Shown here in pieces: positions 1 through 8,594 of a stretch of DNA of 64,000 bases. The first letter of the stretch is position 1; every line of letters begins with the position of its first letter. The stretch covers positions 186,001 through 250,000 of the forward strand of contig NZ_LHVH01000024.1 of NCBI RefSeq assembly GCF_001269885.1. Reading direction: 5' to 3'. The stretch comes from Pseudomonas kilonensis (lineage in GTDB: Bacteria > Pseudomonadota > Gammaproteobacteria > Pseudomonadales > Pseudomonadaceae). The notes under the pieces are model-generated. The model was not told where the DNA came from. It was given only the letters and a program-made list of their open reading frames with translations, and searched no databases. The position numbers and the translations under genes were made by a program.

Positions 1-96
1 AGCAATAGCTGAACGGCCCTGCGCAACCGAACGCAAGCCCTGAATAGTTCAGTCAATTGACTGTAGCCGAGGTTCCAGCGAGATCTTGCGAAACGG

Positions 97-546
97 TCAC
101 TCGCTGGCCTTGAAGGTCACCAGTTCGCCCTTGCGCCACTTGGCGGCCTTGGCGGTGACCGCCTTCAAGGTCTTGGTCAAGCCTTCCTGCAACTGTTCGT
201 TGGCCGCAAACACGGTCACCACGCTGTGGCCTTCCTTGAACAGGATTGCCTGACCACCGGGGGTCGTGACGAAAGCGTAATCGCCAAGGCCATAGACCGT
301 CAGCTTGATTTCGCGAAAGCGGATTTCAAACTTGCCACCTTCGCGGCTGGGCAATACCGCCGCGCGAAAATGATCACCGACCTTGAGCTCCAGCCTGGGC
401 TTGTCATCGACCACCAGGGCCGACTCGGTGTCGATTTCGGCGACATAGATACCTTCGGCGGTCTGCTCGGTGATGTAGACGAAACGTGACTGGAAGAGTT
501 TGACCAGTTTTGCCCGCAGGTCACCAAGTACGAATAACGCATGCAT
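97..546 (-). CDS. conserved hypothetical protein, about 149 aa
   Basis: I do not recognise this family and assign no function. The part from the methionine at 546 down reads as an ordinary soluble protein, rich in charged residues and beta-prone segments, with a Lys-rich C-terminus. The open frame continues upstream to 819, but that extension is rich in Arg, Pro and Ser, looks non-coding, and spans an inverted repeat near 590-615, so I start at 546. No strong Shine-Dalgarno precedes that ATG, so the start is uncertain. It lies at the window edge, with the divergent small gene at 975 on its other side. No signal peptide or membrane segment is visible. Confidence 0.55.
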   Translation of the reverse strand: MHALFVLGDLRAKLVKLFQSRFVYITEQTAEGIYVAEIDTESALVVDDKPRLELKVGDHFRAAVLPSREGGKFEIRFREIKLTVYGLGDYAFVTTPGGQAILFKEGHSVVTVFAANEQLQEGLTKTLKAVTAKAAKWRKGELVTFKASE

Positions 547-974
547 GTCGAGATTACTTACTGCCAAGGAAACATCCCCATCATTTGAAAAAGGCCCGTC
601 CTGCACAAAGGACGGACCACGAGAACCCGTACCGACTGTAGTGTCGTAATGGACCTGTAACTGAAATTCGAAGTGAACGGAGCGCCCTGTCCCGGGCCGA
701 GAGCAGACTAAAGGTTGCCGCTCTCGCCGTCTTTCCCGGGGGGTCGCCAGAGGCTGAAGGAAAAAGCCACTCTGAGCATCGGAAAAGATGGGACTACTAA
801 CTTTAGGGAAATTTCTCACTTAAAAAAGCATTTTTCTGACATCGAGCCCAAAAAAAATTGCTTTAGATAGGCGCAACCGTCCACACGACACTGCCGATTC
901 TAGAGCAGCCGACAGCGTGGAGACTACTCGAAGTACCCGACAATTCGTCGGTAAACCATAGAAAAGGAATTCAC

Positions 975-1211
975 ATGGCCACTTTTACAACCCTGCCCCA
1001 CCCCGTCGCCCCTTGCATCGTCGACACAGATGACACCTTTGACGGGGTCGATTGCTTGCCCATTTCGTTGATTCAACCACGTTATCGGGTCGTTTTGGCC
1101 GGCAAGTGTTTTTTTCACATTGAGGAAACATCGACTGGACGAGTAAGAGGTTTCCGAACCGACCATAACGAAGCCTGCTACCTGGCCAGGCGTCTCGAAC
1201 GCAGCGCCTGA
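975..1211 (+). CDS. small hypothetical protein, 78 aa
   Basis: This short gene encodes a soluble protein without a recognisable domain. An AGGA Shine-Dalgarno lies about 8 bases before the ATG (GAAAAGGAATTCAC), which supports both the gene and its start. It contains two cysteines in the first half and ends in a basic stretch (ARRLERSA). No signal peptide or membrane helix is apparent. It is followed by two other small genes on the same strand, at 1349 and 1667. Function unknown. Confidence 0.5.
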   Translation: MATFTTLPHPVAPCIVDTDDTFDGVDCLPISLIQPRYRVVLAGKCFFHIEETSTGRVRGFRTDHNEACYLARRLERSA

Positions 1212-1348
1212 GCCTATATATGCCCGTCCATGACTTAACTCAGCCGCCGACGGGCAACTGCTGCCATACTGCCCGCCCAGCGAAGCCGTCGCCCATCGAC
1301 GGATTGCGCACCCATAGCATGAGTATGACTTCGAGGAGAAGGCGCGAC

Positions 1349-1579
1349 GTGACGGAATTTGATATCGGCGAATTTTTTATCCGGGGCGAAGCCAGAGAAG
1401 TCGAAGGCGAGTTCCAGGCCGTCATCGTTATGCGCGCCAAGCCACCCTTGACCACCGTCAGTTGCCACCAGGTGGAGAAGGATCGCTGGTTCAAGACCGC
1501 GGAGATCGCTGCCGAGGCCGCCAGGGAAGCGGCCAAGGCGTTGAAGGCCGCCGTGGATGAAGGGGCCTTGAAAGCCTGA
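1349..1579 (+). CDS. small hypothetical protein, 76 aa, GTG start
   Basis: I start this gene at the GTG at 1349 because a strong purine-rich ribosome site (GAGGAGAAGG) ends 6 bases before it. The frame is open further upstream, to 1220, but without a comparable site. The protein has an N-terminal acidic and hydrophobic patch (TEFDIGEFFIRGE) and a C-terminal helix very rich in Ala, Glu and Lys (about residues 50-70) that looks amphipathic. No family was recognised and no function is assigned. Confidence 0.5.
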   Translation: MTEFDIGEFFIRGEAREVEGEFQAVIVMRAKPPLTTVSCHQVEKDRWFKTAEIAAEAAREAAKALKAAVDEGALKA

Positions 1580-1666
1580 GCCCGATCGAACTCCTGATGA
1601 GCGCTTGCCTCAGATAAAGGGAAGCACCGAGGCGCCACGACGGCGCCCCGACCAAAGGAGACTCCC

Positions 1667-1903
1667 ATGGAACAACCTTCCCACGAACTCAAGACCCTGT
1701 TCGACCAACTGGGCCTGCCCTCCGACGACAAGGCCATTGACGACTTCATCATCGCCCACCCGCTGGCCCCGGAGATCAAGCTGGTGGAGGCCGATTTCTG
1801 GTCGAACCAGCAGAAAGACCTGCTCCGGGAATGGCTGCTCGCCGACGGCGAAGAAGCGGTGCTGGTGGATCAGCTGAACGTGCGTCTGCACGGTGGCAAA
1901 TAG
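1667..1903 (+). CDS. DUF2789 family protein, 78 aa
   Basis: A small acidic protein that matches my memory of the DUF2789 family of gammaproteobacteria in length and in its ending, where a WLLADGEEAVLVDQLNV-like segment forms the conserved C-terminal part. The ATG has a clear Shine-Dalgarno (AAAGGAGACTCCC). DUF2789 has no known function. It appears monocistronic: a REP cluster begins about 40 bases after its stop and the next gene faces it. Confidence 0.75.
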   Translation: MEQPSHELKTLFDQLGLPSDDKAIDDFIIAHPLAPEIKLVEADFWSNQQKDLLREWLLADGEEAVLVDQLNVRLHGGK

Positions 1904-1945
1904 CCTCAAGAGCCACCAGCGCTTTTTGTGGCGAGGGGGATTTAC

Positions 1946-2117
1946 CTGTGGGAGCAAAGCTTGCTCGCGATGAAGACGACGCGGTTTTCCAGGAAACCGA
2001 GGCGCTTGCATCGCGAGCAAGCTTTGCTCCCACAACCACAGCGGTGGCGCATCGCGGGCAAGCCTTGCTCCCACAGCCACAGCGGTGGCGCATCGCGGGC
2101 AAGCCTTGCTCCCACAG
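1946..2117. repeat. REP/BIME cluster
   Basis: An inverted pair of CTGTGGGAGCAAAGCTTGCTCGCGAT-type units is followed by two more units, both reading CATCGCGGGCAAGCCTTGCTCCCACAG, separated by a 12-base spacer repeated exactly. A partial unit of a second repeat type (TTGTGGCGAGGGG) sits just upstream at 1927. The cluster lies between the convergent DUF2789 and chemoreceptor genes and could form hairpins that act as a bidirectional 3' end. Confidence 0.85.
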
Positions 2118-2137
2118 CCACTCGGTGCTATTGAAGC

Positions 2138-3742
2138 CTAGCGCGGCTTCTCGGGTTTGTAGCCCAGGCGCAAACCACCCCAGTGACGCCCCTTGAGCAT
2201 GATCGGTACGGAAAGATCGTGCATCAACTCACCCGTGTCTCGGGTGTAGGTCTGGAGCAGCACTGGCTGCTGGTGGCTGCCGCAGCGGATCCCGGTGCGG
2301 TCGGAGAATTTGCGCTTGGTACGGTTATTCAGCGTGTCCACCTGGGGATCGCCGGTCAGCGGCTGGCTGAAGACCTTGTTATGGGTCGGCACGTAGCCCT
2401 GCTGGGTGCAGGCAATCGCAAACACCAGGCCCTCATGCCGAGCAAGCAAGGGCTCTTGGATCGCCGGCAGTACCTGGTCGGTGTAACGGTCGAAGCGGGT
2501 CTGGAATTTGGCTGGCTGGGTATTGGGGATCGGCTGGTAGTTGCGGTCGAACAGGTCCTCCAGGCTGACACGGCCCTGGTCGATATCGACCTCGAACTGC
2601 GCGGCGATCTGGCTCGCCCCTTCGCGCGCCAGGTCGTAGACCCGTTGGTGATAATCGTCGAGGCCCACCTCGGCCAGGCGTTCGCTGATGGTTTCGGCCT
2701 GGCCTTCCATTTGCACCGCCGCTTCGGCCAGGCGCTGGGTCTGCTGGTCGCTGATGGACAGGTCGCCGCGCATCTGCTCGATGGCGTGGAACAGGCTGTC
2801 GAGTTGTTCGCGATTGGTGTCGGTGCCTTCGGCGATGGCGCTGACCTGGGTTTCGACGCCGGCGGCGAGCCGGGCGATGTTTTCCAGATGCTGGCCGGTG
2901 TGCTCGACCTGCTGCACGCCAATGTCCAGGTCAGCGGCCAGTTGACGGATCTGCTCCACCACCTGGGCGGTGCGCTGCTGGATGTCGGCCACCATCACCC
3001 CGACCTCGCCGGTCGCTGCCGCGGTACGCCCGGCCAGGCCACGGACTTCATCGGCCACCACCGCGAACCCACGGCCATGCTCACCGGCCCGTGCCGCCTC
3101 GATGGCCGCGTTCAGCGCCAGCAGGTTGGTCTGGCTGGCGATCGACTGGATCACCAGGCTGACCCGCTGGATTTCATCGCTGCGTACGCTCAGGGCTTCG
3201 ATCAACTCACGGCTGTCGTTTGCGCGCTGGCTGAGCTGGTGCATGCGGCTGATGGACTCCACCAGCTCGCTGCGCCCGGCCACACTGCTGCGATGGGCCT
3301 CGCTGGCGGCGCTCAGGGCCTGCTGGCTGAGTTGCGAAGTGGCCTGTTCGGTGGCGATCATCGATTCGGCATTGCTGACGATCTGCGCCGCCGCATCGAG
3401 TTGGGACTGGACCTTGCCGGCCAGTTGCTTGACCGAATAGGCGACACCGGCCGCTGACAGCGCATTATGGCTGGTGGTGTAGGACAGGTCGCGGGTCAGC
3501 TCGGCCAGTGTGTCGGTCGCGGGTGCGGGCGCCGCGGCCACGCGCGAACGCAGGCGCGGTAACCAGACGATGAGCATGACCAGCGGCAGGCCCAGGTACA
3601 GCGACCAGCCGCCCAGGGCCATGCCACACAGCAGCAAGGCCAGGGCGAGACTCTGCAAGGTCGGCGTCAGCCAGCGCGCCGCGCTTTTTGTCTCAGGTAC
3701 CGAGGCCGGCACCGCACCCGCCAGCGTTCCGTCTGTCGCCAT
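2138..3742 (-). CDS. methyl-accepting chemotaxis protein with C-terminal sensor-like domain
   Basis: This is a chemoreceptor that would control the CheA kinase. From the start used here (534 aa) two closely spaced hydrophobic segments at about residues 28-45 and 48-62 form a membrane hairpin with almost no periplasmic loop. The long coiled-coil signalling domain (about 100-380) contains the highly conserved tip with QTNLLALNAAIEAARAGE and GRGFAVVADEVR. After it comes a globular region of about 150 residues (385-534) that resembles a Cache-like sensor, so the input domain is probably cytoplasmic and C-terminal. The ATG at 3742 has a weak GGGTGA site; an upstream in-frame ATG at 3805 is an alternative. 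The ligand cannot be told from the sequence. Confidence 0.9.
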   Translation of the reverse strand: MATDGTLAGAVPASVPETKSAARWLTPTLQSLALALLLCGMALGGWSLYLGLPLVMLIVWLPRLRSRVAAAPAPATDTLAELTRDLSYTTSHNALSAAGVAYSVKQLAGKVQSQLDAAAQIVSNAESMIATEQATSQLSQQALSAASEAHRSSVAGRSELVESISRMHQLSQRANDSRELIEALSVRSDEIQRVSLVIQSIASQTNLLALNAAIEAARAGEHGRGFAVVADEVRGLAGRTAAATGEVGVMVADIQQRTAQVVEQIRQLAADLDIGVQQVEHTGQHLENIARLAAGVETQVSAIAEGTDTNREQLDSLFHAIEQMRGDLSISDQQTQRLAEAAVQMEGQAETISERLAEVGLDDYHQRVYDLAREGASQIAAQFEVDIDQGRVSLEDLFDRNYQPIPNTQPAKFQTRFDRYTDQVLPAIQEPLLARHEGLVFAIACTQQGYVPTHNKVFSQPLTGDPQVDTLNNRTKRKFSDRTGIRCGSHQQPVLLQTYTRDTGELMHDLSVPIMLKGRHWGGLRLGYKPEKPR

Positions 3743-3867
3743 GTTCGTCACCCACACTCTCGTTGTTATGAGCGCATTAAACGCCACTACCGAGCCATTA
3801 TCCATGGTCCATTAGTCGCGTTCTTGCAGCAGATCAACGGGAGTAGACGAACGAGCACGGGCGAAAG

Positions 3868-3907
3868 CAAAAGATCGCGGCCTTCGTCAAAAGGTCGCGA
3901 TCTTTTG
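3868..3907 (-). terminator. hairpin downstream of dksA2
   Basis: Two 15-base arms, CAAAAGATCGCGGCC and GGTCGCGATCTTTTG, are complementary except for one position and enclose a short loop. The arm ends give a run of T on either strand, so this can act as an intrinsic terminator for the minus-strand dksA2 gene, whose stop is 15 bases away. Confidence 0.7.
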
Positions 3908-3921
3908 TTGGAAAACGCGAA

Positions 3922-4326
3922 TCAGGCCTGACGCTGGTGCTTGTCGATCTGTTCGTGACGTTCCTGGGCTTCGATGCAGTATTTGGTGGTCGGGCTGATC
4001 AGCAGGCGCTTGAGGCCAATAGCCTCGCCACTGTCGTCGCACCAGCCGAAGCTGTCGTCGTTGATGCGGTCCAGGGCTTGCTCCAACTGAGGCAGCATGC
4101 GCTGGTCGCGATCGATGGCATTGACCAGCCAGGTACGCTCTTCTTCTACGGAAGCAGCGTCCGCCGGGTCAGCCGGGGTGTCCAGGCTCTCAATGGCGAT
4201 TCGGTTCTGTTCGATGCGCTCGTGGGTTTCGACCTTCATGTTCTGCAACAGCTTGGTGAAGAAAGCCAGCTGCTCGGCATTCATGTAGTCATCCGCCGGC
4301 ATGGCCAGCAACTTTTCCTTTGTCAT
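3922..4326 (-). CDS. dksA2: RNA polymerase-binding transcription factor DksA2 (zinc-finger-less DksA paralogue)
   Basis: A DksA/TraR family protein of 134 aa that binds the secondary channel of RNA polymerase and works with ppGpp in the stringent response. The N-terminal half is a coiled coil, and the DxxDxA tip motif is recognisable (DTPADPADAAS, about 49-59). The C-terminal zinc-finger region keeps only the first and third cysteines: CDDS where canonical DksA has CxxC, and CIEA at the second pair. This pattern is that of Pseudomonas DksA2, which substitutes for DksA when zinc is scarce. An AGAGAT ribosome site lies before the ATG at 4326. Zur regulation is known for the P. aeruginosa homologue, but I could not see a convincing Zur box here. 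Confidence 0.9.
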   Translation of the reverse strand: MTKEKLLAMPADDYMNAEQLAFFTKLLQNMKVETHERIEQNRIAIESLDTPADPADAASVEEERTWLVNAIDRDQRMLPQLEQALDRINDDSFGWCDDSGEAIGLKRLLISPTTKYCIEAQERHEQIDKHQRQA

Positions 4327-4653
4327 TGATATCTCTATAAAAAAACGTGCATTAAGGCGAATTATGGAGCGTCCCGCAGCGCAGCTGCCACGCTCATCAG
4401 GAAGGCGCCGTCTATTCCAAGCGCCACCCGGCACTCAATTTACGAGGGGCGGCAGTCTAAGGCCGAGTCGAGGCCTCAGCAACTGAAAACATAGGGAAAA
4501 TGTCCGACAACCCCTTCAAATGTTCTCTGACAGGCTTTTGGCAGTCATCGGAGTGCGTTTATAACAAGAAATTCGGTGCAATAGCTGTATTAAGAAGACA
4601 AATGGCAACGCCACGCGGGTCAGGCGTGGCGCTTTGTCGCAACTTCCCGGGTA
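4327..4653. other. intergenic region upstream of dksA2
   Basis: These 327 bases carry the dksA2 5' region and the 3' end of the inositol transporter operon. The only clear structure is the inverted repeat at 4609-4631. A half-site TATAAC occurs near 4560, but no full Zur palindrome is visible. I see no supported gene. Confidence 0.6.
4609..4631 (-). terminator. hairpin after the inositol ABC permease gene
   Basis: CGCCACGC and GCGTGGCG form a perfect 8-bp stem with a 7-base loop, about 20 bases past the permease stop. The following bases on the minus strand are only mildly T-rich, so termination is plausible but not certain. Confidence 0.5.
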
Positions 4654-5676
4654 TCAGCGCTTGAGTTTGCGCTTGTTGCGGTACTGGTCGATGACCACCG
4701 CCACCACGATGATCAGCCCCTTGATGATGTCCTGGATGTAGGCATCGACCCCGACGAAGGTAAAGCCGCTGGCCATCACCCCAAGGATCAGCGCGCCGAT
4801 CACGGTGCCGGTAATGCGCCCCACCCCGCCTGCCAGGCTGGTGCCGCCGATCACGGCCGCGGCAATCGCGTCCAGTTCATAGGACATGCCCATGCCCGCC
4901 TGCCCGGTCGCCGCCCGCGCCGAGGCCACCACGCCGGCCAACCCGGCCAGCAACCCGGCAATGCTGTAGACGATCACCAGGTGGCGCTTGACGTTGATGC
5001 CCGAGGTACGCGCCGCCTGCATGTTGCCGCCGATGGCATAGGTGTACTTGCCATACTTGGTGTAGCGCAGGGCGATGTGGAAGATCACTGCTACCACCAG
5101 GAAGATGATCACCGGCATCGCGCCATGCCCAATGGCGGTATAGGAATCGGACAGCATGCTCACCGGTTGGCCTTCGGTGTAGTAGCGCGCCAGGCCACGG
5201 GCCGAGACCATCATGCCGAGGGTGGCAATGAACGGCGGAATACCGGTCATGGCGATGATGCTGCCGTTGATCGCCCCGGCCAGCAGCCCTACCCCGAGCC
5301 CCGCCACCACCGGTATCCACACCGGCAAGTCCGTCAAGGAGGGAAACACCGCCCGGGCGAAGTCAGAAGTCTGGGCCAGGCTGGCGGCAATCATCGCCGA
5401 CAGCGCCAGCACCGAGCCGGACGACAGGTCGATACCGGTGGTGATGATCACCTGGGTCACGCCGATGGCCAGCAGACCGATGATCGACACTTGCAGGATC
5501 ATCAGCACCAGGCGCTGGGAGTTCATCAGGAAACTCTGGTCGCGCATGATCCAGCCGAACATTTCGAAGACCAGGCCGATGCCGATCAGCACCAGGAAGA
5601 TACTCAGTTCCGTCGGCAGTCGCCGGCGCGCCCTGGCCGGTGCGGCCGCGGGTTTGTTTTCCAGTATCGCGTTCAT
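4654..5676 (-). CDS. sugar (myo-inositol) ABC transporter permease
   Basis: An RbsC-type (BPD_transp_2 family) inner-membrane permease of 340 aa with about eight to ten hydrophobic segments and the family signature TGIDLSSGSVLALSAM in the first third. It forms the channel of a carbohydrate importer with the ATPase and binding protein encoded just upstream. Being at the end of a locus holding every iol enzyme, it most likely imports myo-inositol, like the Caulobacter IatP protein. I prefer the ATG at 5676 because AAAGGTG lies 7 bases before it; the ATG at 5682 is too close to that site. Substrate is inferred from context. Confidence 0.9.
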   Translation of the reverse strand: MNAILENKPAAAPARARRRLPTELSIFLVLIGIGLVFEMFGWIMRDQSFLMNSQRLVLMILQVSIIGLLAIGVTQVIITTGIDLSSGSVLALSAMIAASLAQTSDFARAVFPSLTDLPVWIPVVAGLGVGLLAGAINGSIIAMTGIPPFIATLGMMVSARGLARYYTEGQPVSMLSDSYTAIGHGAMPVIIFLVVAVIFHIALRYTKYGKYTYAIGGNMQAARTSGINVKRHLVIVYSIAGLLAGLAGVVASARAATGQAGMGMSYELDAIAAAVIGGTSLAGGVGRITGTVIGALILGVMASGFTFVGVDAYIQDIIKGLIIVVAVVIDQYRNKRKLKR

Positions 5677-5710
5677 AACCATTCACCTTTTTTATCTGGA
5701 CTGACGGGCA

Positions 5711-7264
5711 TCAGGACAGGCCTGAAGCCAATTGCATGACTCGTTCCTGGGTCGCTTCGCTGCGGTCGAGGGTGCCCATCAGGTCGCCTTCGTGCATCAC
5801 CATGACCCGGTCGCTCATGCCCAGTACTTCCGGCAGCTCCGAGGAAATCATGATAACCGCCATGCCTTCGCTGGCGAGGAAGGCAATCAGTCGGTAGATC
5901 TCGGCCTTGGCGCCGACGTCGATGCCACGGGTCGGCTCGTCGAGGATCAGGATCCGCGGGTTGGTCATCAGCCAGCGGGCCAGCAGCGCTTTCTGCTGGT
6001 TGCCGCCAGACAACGTGTCGATGCACTGCTCCAGCGACGGGGTCTTGACCCGCAGTTTCTTGCACATGTCCTCACACAAGGCGCGCAGGGCTTTCTGCTG
6101 GATGAAGCCGTTGCCCACGTAATGGGGCAGCACGGCCATCTCCATGTTTTCCAGCACCGACAGGCACGGGAACAGGCCACTGAGCTTGCGGTCCTCGGTC
6201 AACAGCGCGAAGCCTTTCTCGATGGCCATGTGCGGGTCGCTGATGCGCACCGGTTGGCCGTCCAGCAGGATTTCGCCGCCGGTGCTTGGGGTCACGCCGA
6301 AAATCGCCTCGGCCACGTTGGTCCGGCCCGAGCCCATCAACCCGGCGATGCCCAGGATCTCCCCGGCACGCAGGTCGAAGGACACGCCTTTGAAGATGCC
6401 GTCCAGGCTCAGGTCGCGCACCGACAGCACCAATTCGCCGATGGGTTGCTCGCGCACCGGGAACAACTGGCTCAGTTCGCGCCCGACCATCATCGAAATC
6501 AGGCTGTCGCCATCCATGCTGTCGGCCCGTTGCAGGCCGATGTAGGCGCCGTCGCGAAACACCGCCACTTCATCAGCGATGGCGAACACTTCGTTCATCT
6601 TGTGGGTGATGTAGATGATGCCCTTACCCTGGGACTTGAGGTCGGCAATGATCGAGAACAGGTGGGCGACTTCGGTCTCGGTAATGGCCGAGGTCGGCTC
6701 GTCCATGATCAGGATGTCGGAGTCGTAGGACACGGCCTTGGCAATCTCCACCATCTGCCGCTCGGCAATGCTCAGGTTGCCCACTTGCTCCTCAGGGTCG
6801 AGGTTGATGCGCAGGCGCTCCAACAGCCGGGCGGTGCAGCGATGCATTTCGCCATGGTCGACCATGTGCAGGCCGTTGAGCTGCTCGCGGCCGATCCAGA
6901 TGTTCTCGGCGATGCTCATGTGGGGCATCAGGTTCAGTTCCTGATGGATCATCGCGATGCCGGCCTGCAAGGCCGCCAGCGGCGTGTCGAACGTCACCGG
7001 CTTGCCGCGCAGGCGCAGTTCGCCAGCGTCCGGCTGGTAGATACCGGCGATGATTTTCATCAAGGTGGATTTGCCCGCACCGTTCTCGCCCATCAGGGCC
7101 AGTACGGAACCGGGGCGTACCCGCAGTTGTACATCGGACAGGGCCACCACGCCGGGAAAGCCTTTGCTGACATTGACGACTTCCAGCAGATACGGTTCAT
7201 CAGGTATTACGTCCGGCCGGAAAGTCATCGCCGGGGCGCTCGAAGCAGTCGCTGAAGCGAACAT
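5711..7264 (-). CDS. sugar (myo-inositol) ABC transporter ATP-binding protein
   Basis: An RbsA/MglA-type ATPase of 517 aa with two fused nucleotide-binding domains. The first has a normal Walker A motif (GENGAGKST at about 59-67), a variant signature (LSIAERQMVEI) and Walker B ILIMDEP. The second has the usual degenerate P-loop (GLMGSGRTN) and a complete LSGGNQQKALLARWL signature. This asymmetry is normal for carbohydrate uptake family 2. The start at 7264 has a GAGGGAG site 9 bases upstream. It lies between the binding-protein and permease genes, with gaps of 77 and 34 bases. Confidence 0.92.
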   Translation of the reverse strand: MFASATASSAPAMTFRPDVIPDEPYLLEVVNVSKGFPGVVALSDVQLRVRPGSVLALMGENGAGKSTLMKIIAGIYQPDAGELRLRGKPVTFDTPLAALQAGIAMIHQELNLMPHMSIAENIWIGREQLNGLHMVDHGEMHRCTARLLERLRINLDPEEQVGNLSIAERQMVEIAKAVSYDSDILIMDEPTSAITETEVAHLFSIIADLKSQGKGIIYITHKMNEVFAIADEVAVFRDGAYIGLQRADSMDGDSLISMMVGRELSQLFPVREQPIGELVLSVRDLSLDGIFKGVSFDLRAGEILGIAGLMGSGRTNVAEAIFGVTPSTGGEILLDGQPVRISDPHMAIEKGFALLTEDRKLSGLFPCLSVLENMEMAVLPHYVGNGFIQQKALRALCEDMCKKLRVKTPSLEQCIDTLSGGNQQKALLARWLMTNPRILILDEPTRGIDVGAKAEIYRLIAFLASEGMAVIMISSELPEVLGMSDRVMVMHEGDLMGTLDRSEATQERVMQLASGLS

Positions 7265-7341
7265 GATCAGGTACTCCCTCGGCAAGATCGGCGTTGCAAC
7301 CTTGCCTGTTTATTGTTGTGGTGGGACCGGTGCGTCAAACG

Positions 7342-8268
7342 TCACTTGAACTGATCGACGTTTTCCGGCGTGATCAGGCGATACGGCACCCAGACGGACT
7401 GTTCGACCGGTTGTTTCTTGACCATTTTCACGGCTGTATCGATCGATCCATCGGCCTGGCCCTTGGCGTCCTGGAACACCGAGACCGCCATGTCGCCTTT
7501 CTTGATCGCGTTCAAGCCGTCCGGTGTGCCATCGACCCCGGCAATCAATACGCTGCCCTTCTTGGTGCCCGCTTGCTTGAGGGCCATGGCGGCGCCGATG
7601 GCCATCTCGTCGTTGTTGGACACCACGGCATTGAAATCGCGACCCTGGGTCAGCCAGTCGTTGACCAGGGTCATGCCCTTGTCCCGGGACCAGGTACCGG
7701 TCTGTTCCTGCTCGATCTTGATGTTGGGGTATTTGGCCAGCACCTCCTTGACGCCCTTGGTGCGGTTGGCGGTGGAGTTGTTGGCCAGGTCGCCCAGCAG
7801 GATCACGATGTCGCCCTTGCCGCCCATCTTGTCGGCCAGGTATTGCATCTGCATGCGCCCGGCTTCCAGGTCATCGGAGGCCACGGTGACCACGCCTTCT
7901 GGCAACTTCGGATCGTCCGGGCGGCGGTTGACGTACACCAGTGGGATACCGGCGGCCACGGCGGCCTTGGTGATGCGCTGGGTCGCGGCGGTGTCCACCG
8001 GGTTGACGATGAGCGCGTCGACCTTCTGGCTGATGAAGCTTTCCACCTGGCTCAGCTGCTTGACCACGTCACTGCGCGCGTCTTCGAACTGCAGGGTGAC
8101 GCCGTCCGGCAGGGACTTGGCTTTCTTGTCCATGGATTCGCGCAGGTACGTCAACCAGGTGTCATCGAACTGGGACATGCTGACGCCGATCTTCAGGTCC
8201 GCCAGGGCAGCGCCGCTGGTGAGCATCAACGACAGGGCCAGCGAGGCGATACGGGTCTTGGTCTTCAT
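7342..8268 (-). CDS. sugar (myo-inositol) ABC transporter periplasmic substrate-binding protein
   Basis: A 308-aa periplasmic binding protein of the ribose/galactose type (Peripla_BP_4). It begins with a Sec signal peptide (about residues 1-23, ending ALA before DLKIG), followed by the first lobe starting KIGVSMSQFDDTW and a later NNDEMAIGAAMALKQAG segment typical of the hinge region. It should capture myo-inositol and pass it to the permease-ATPase pair, comparable to Caulobacter IbpA. It is the first main gene of its operon and has GGAG before its ATG. Specificity is inferred from the iol neighbourhood. Confidence 0.9.
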   Translation of the reverse strand: MKTKTRIASLALSLMLTSGAALADLKIGVSMSQFDDTWLTYLRESMDKKAKSLPDGVTLQFEDARSDVVKQLSQVESFISQKVDALIVNPVDTAATQRITKAAVAAGIPLVYVNRRPDDPKLPEGVVTVASDDLEAGRMQMQYLADKMGGKGDIVILLGDLANNSTANRTKGVKEVLAKYPNIKIEQEQTGTWSRDKGMTLVNDWLTQGRDFNAVVSNNDEMAIGAAMALKQAGTKKGSVLIAGVDGTPDGLNAIKKGDMAVSVFQDAKGQADGSIDTAVKMVKKQPVEQSVWVPYRLITPENVDQFK

Positions 8269-8319
8269 GAACGGTCTTTCTCCACTTTTTTGTTGGTTTT
8301 ATGGATAAGGCGTGACGGA

Positions 8320-8472
8320 TCAGGAACGGGGCAAGCGCACGATGGGCGCGCCGGGCATGCAACACACCATGGCGCCGTTACGCTGGATACACAGGAATTC
8401 GAACAGGGGAAGGACTGCGGACAGGCGCAGCAGATGTGACAGGTGAAACGCAGAGCGGCTGAAGGTTTTCAT
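8320..8472 (-). CDS. possible small protein or leader peptide, 50 aa
   Basis: An open frame starting at the ATG at 8472 and ending in TGA at 8320 lies in the 5' region of the binding-protein gene, 51 bases before it. The peptide starts MKTFSRSAFH, has a hydrophobic middle (LSAVLPLFEFL), two adjacent cysteines, and a GAPIVRLPRS end. A weak AGGT site precedes the ATG. It may be a real small membrane-associated protein, a translated leader, or chance. No homologue is recalled. Confidence 0.28.
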   Translation of the reverse strand: MKTFSRSAFHLSHLLRLSAVLPLFEFLCIQRNGAMVCCMPGAPIVRLPRS

Positions 8473-8578
8473 CGACGGTACCTAGCTGTGTTTCTTGTTT
8501 TTGTTTCGTCTATCGTCCGTTCAAGGCTGGCTTGGCGGGAGACAGACAGGATTGTCGGTAACCTGGAATCGACTTTAT

Positions 8579-8594
8579 TGGAAAATATTTTCCA
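8579..8594. promoter_or_regulatory. candidate IolR operator (TGGAA-N6-TTCCA)
   Basis: TGGAAAATATTTTCCA is a perfect 16-bp palindrome upstream of the inositol transporter operon. The same TGGAA-N6-TTCCA arrangement occurs in front of iolC at 19400-19415. RpiR-type IolR of rhizobia is known to use a GGAA-N6-TTCC site, so this is a good candidate for repression by the IolR encoded in this locus. Confidence 0.7.

Noticed and set aside
547..819. N-terminal extension of the first minus-strand gene
   Set aside because: The added residues are compositionally unlike a folded protein and overlap an inverted repeat; no ribosome site supports the upstream start.
2183..3457. Long open frame on the plus strand opposite the chemoreceptor
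   Set aside because: It is a shadow of high-GC coding DNA; the minus strand encodes an unmistakable chemoreceptor signalling domain.
4327..4653. Zur box upstream of dksA2
   Set aside because: Only a TATAAC half-site near 4560 was found, not a palindrome near the promoter.
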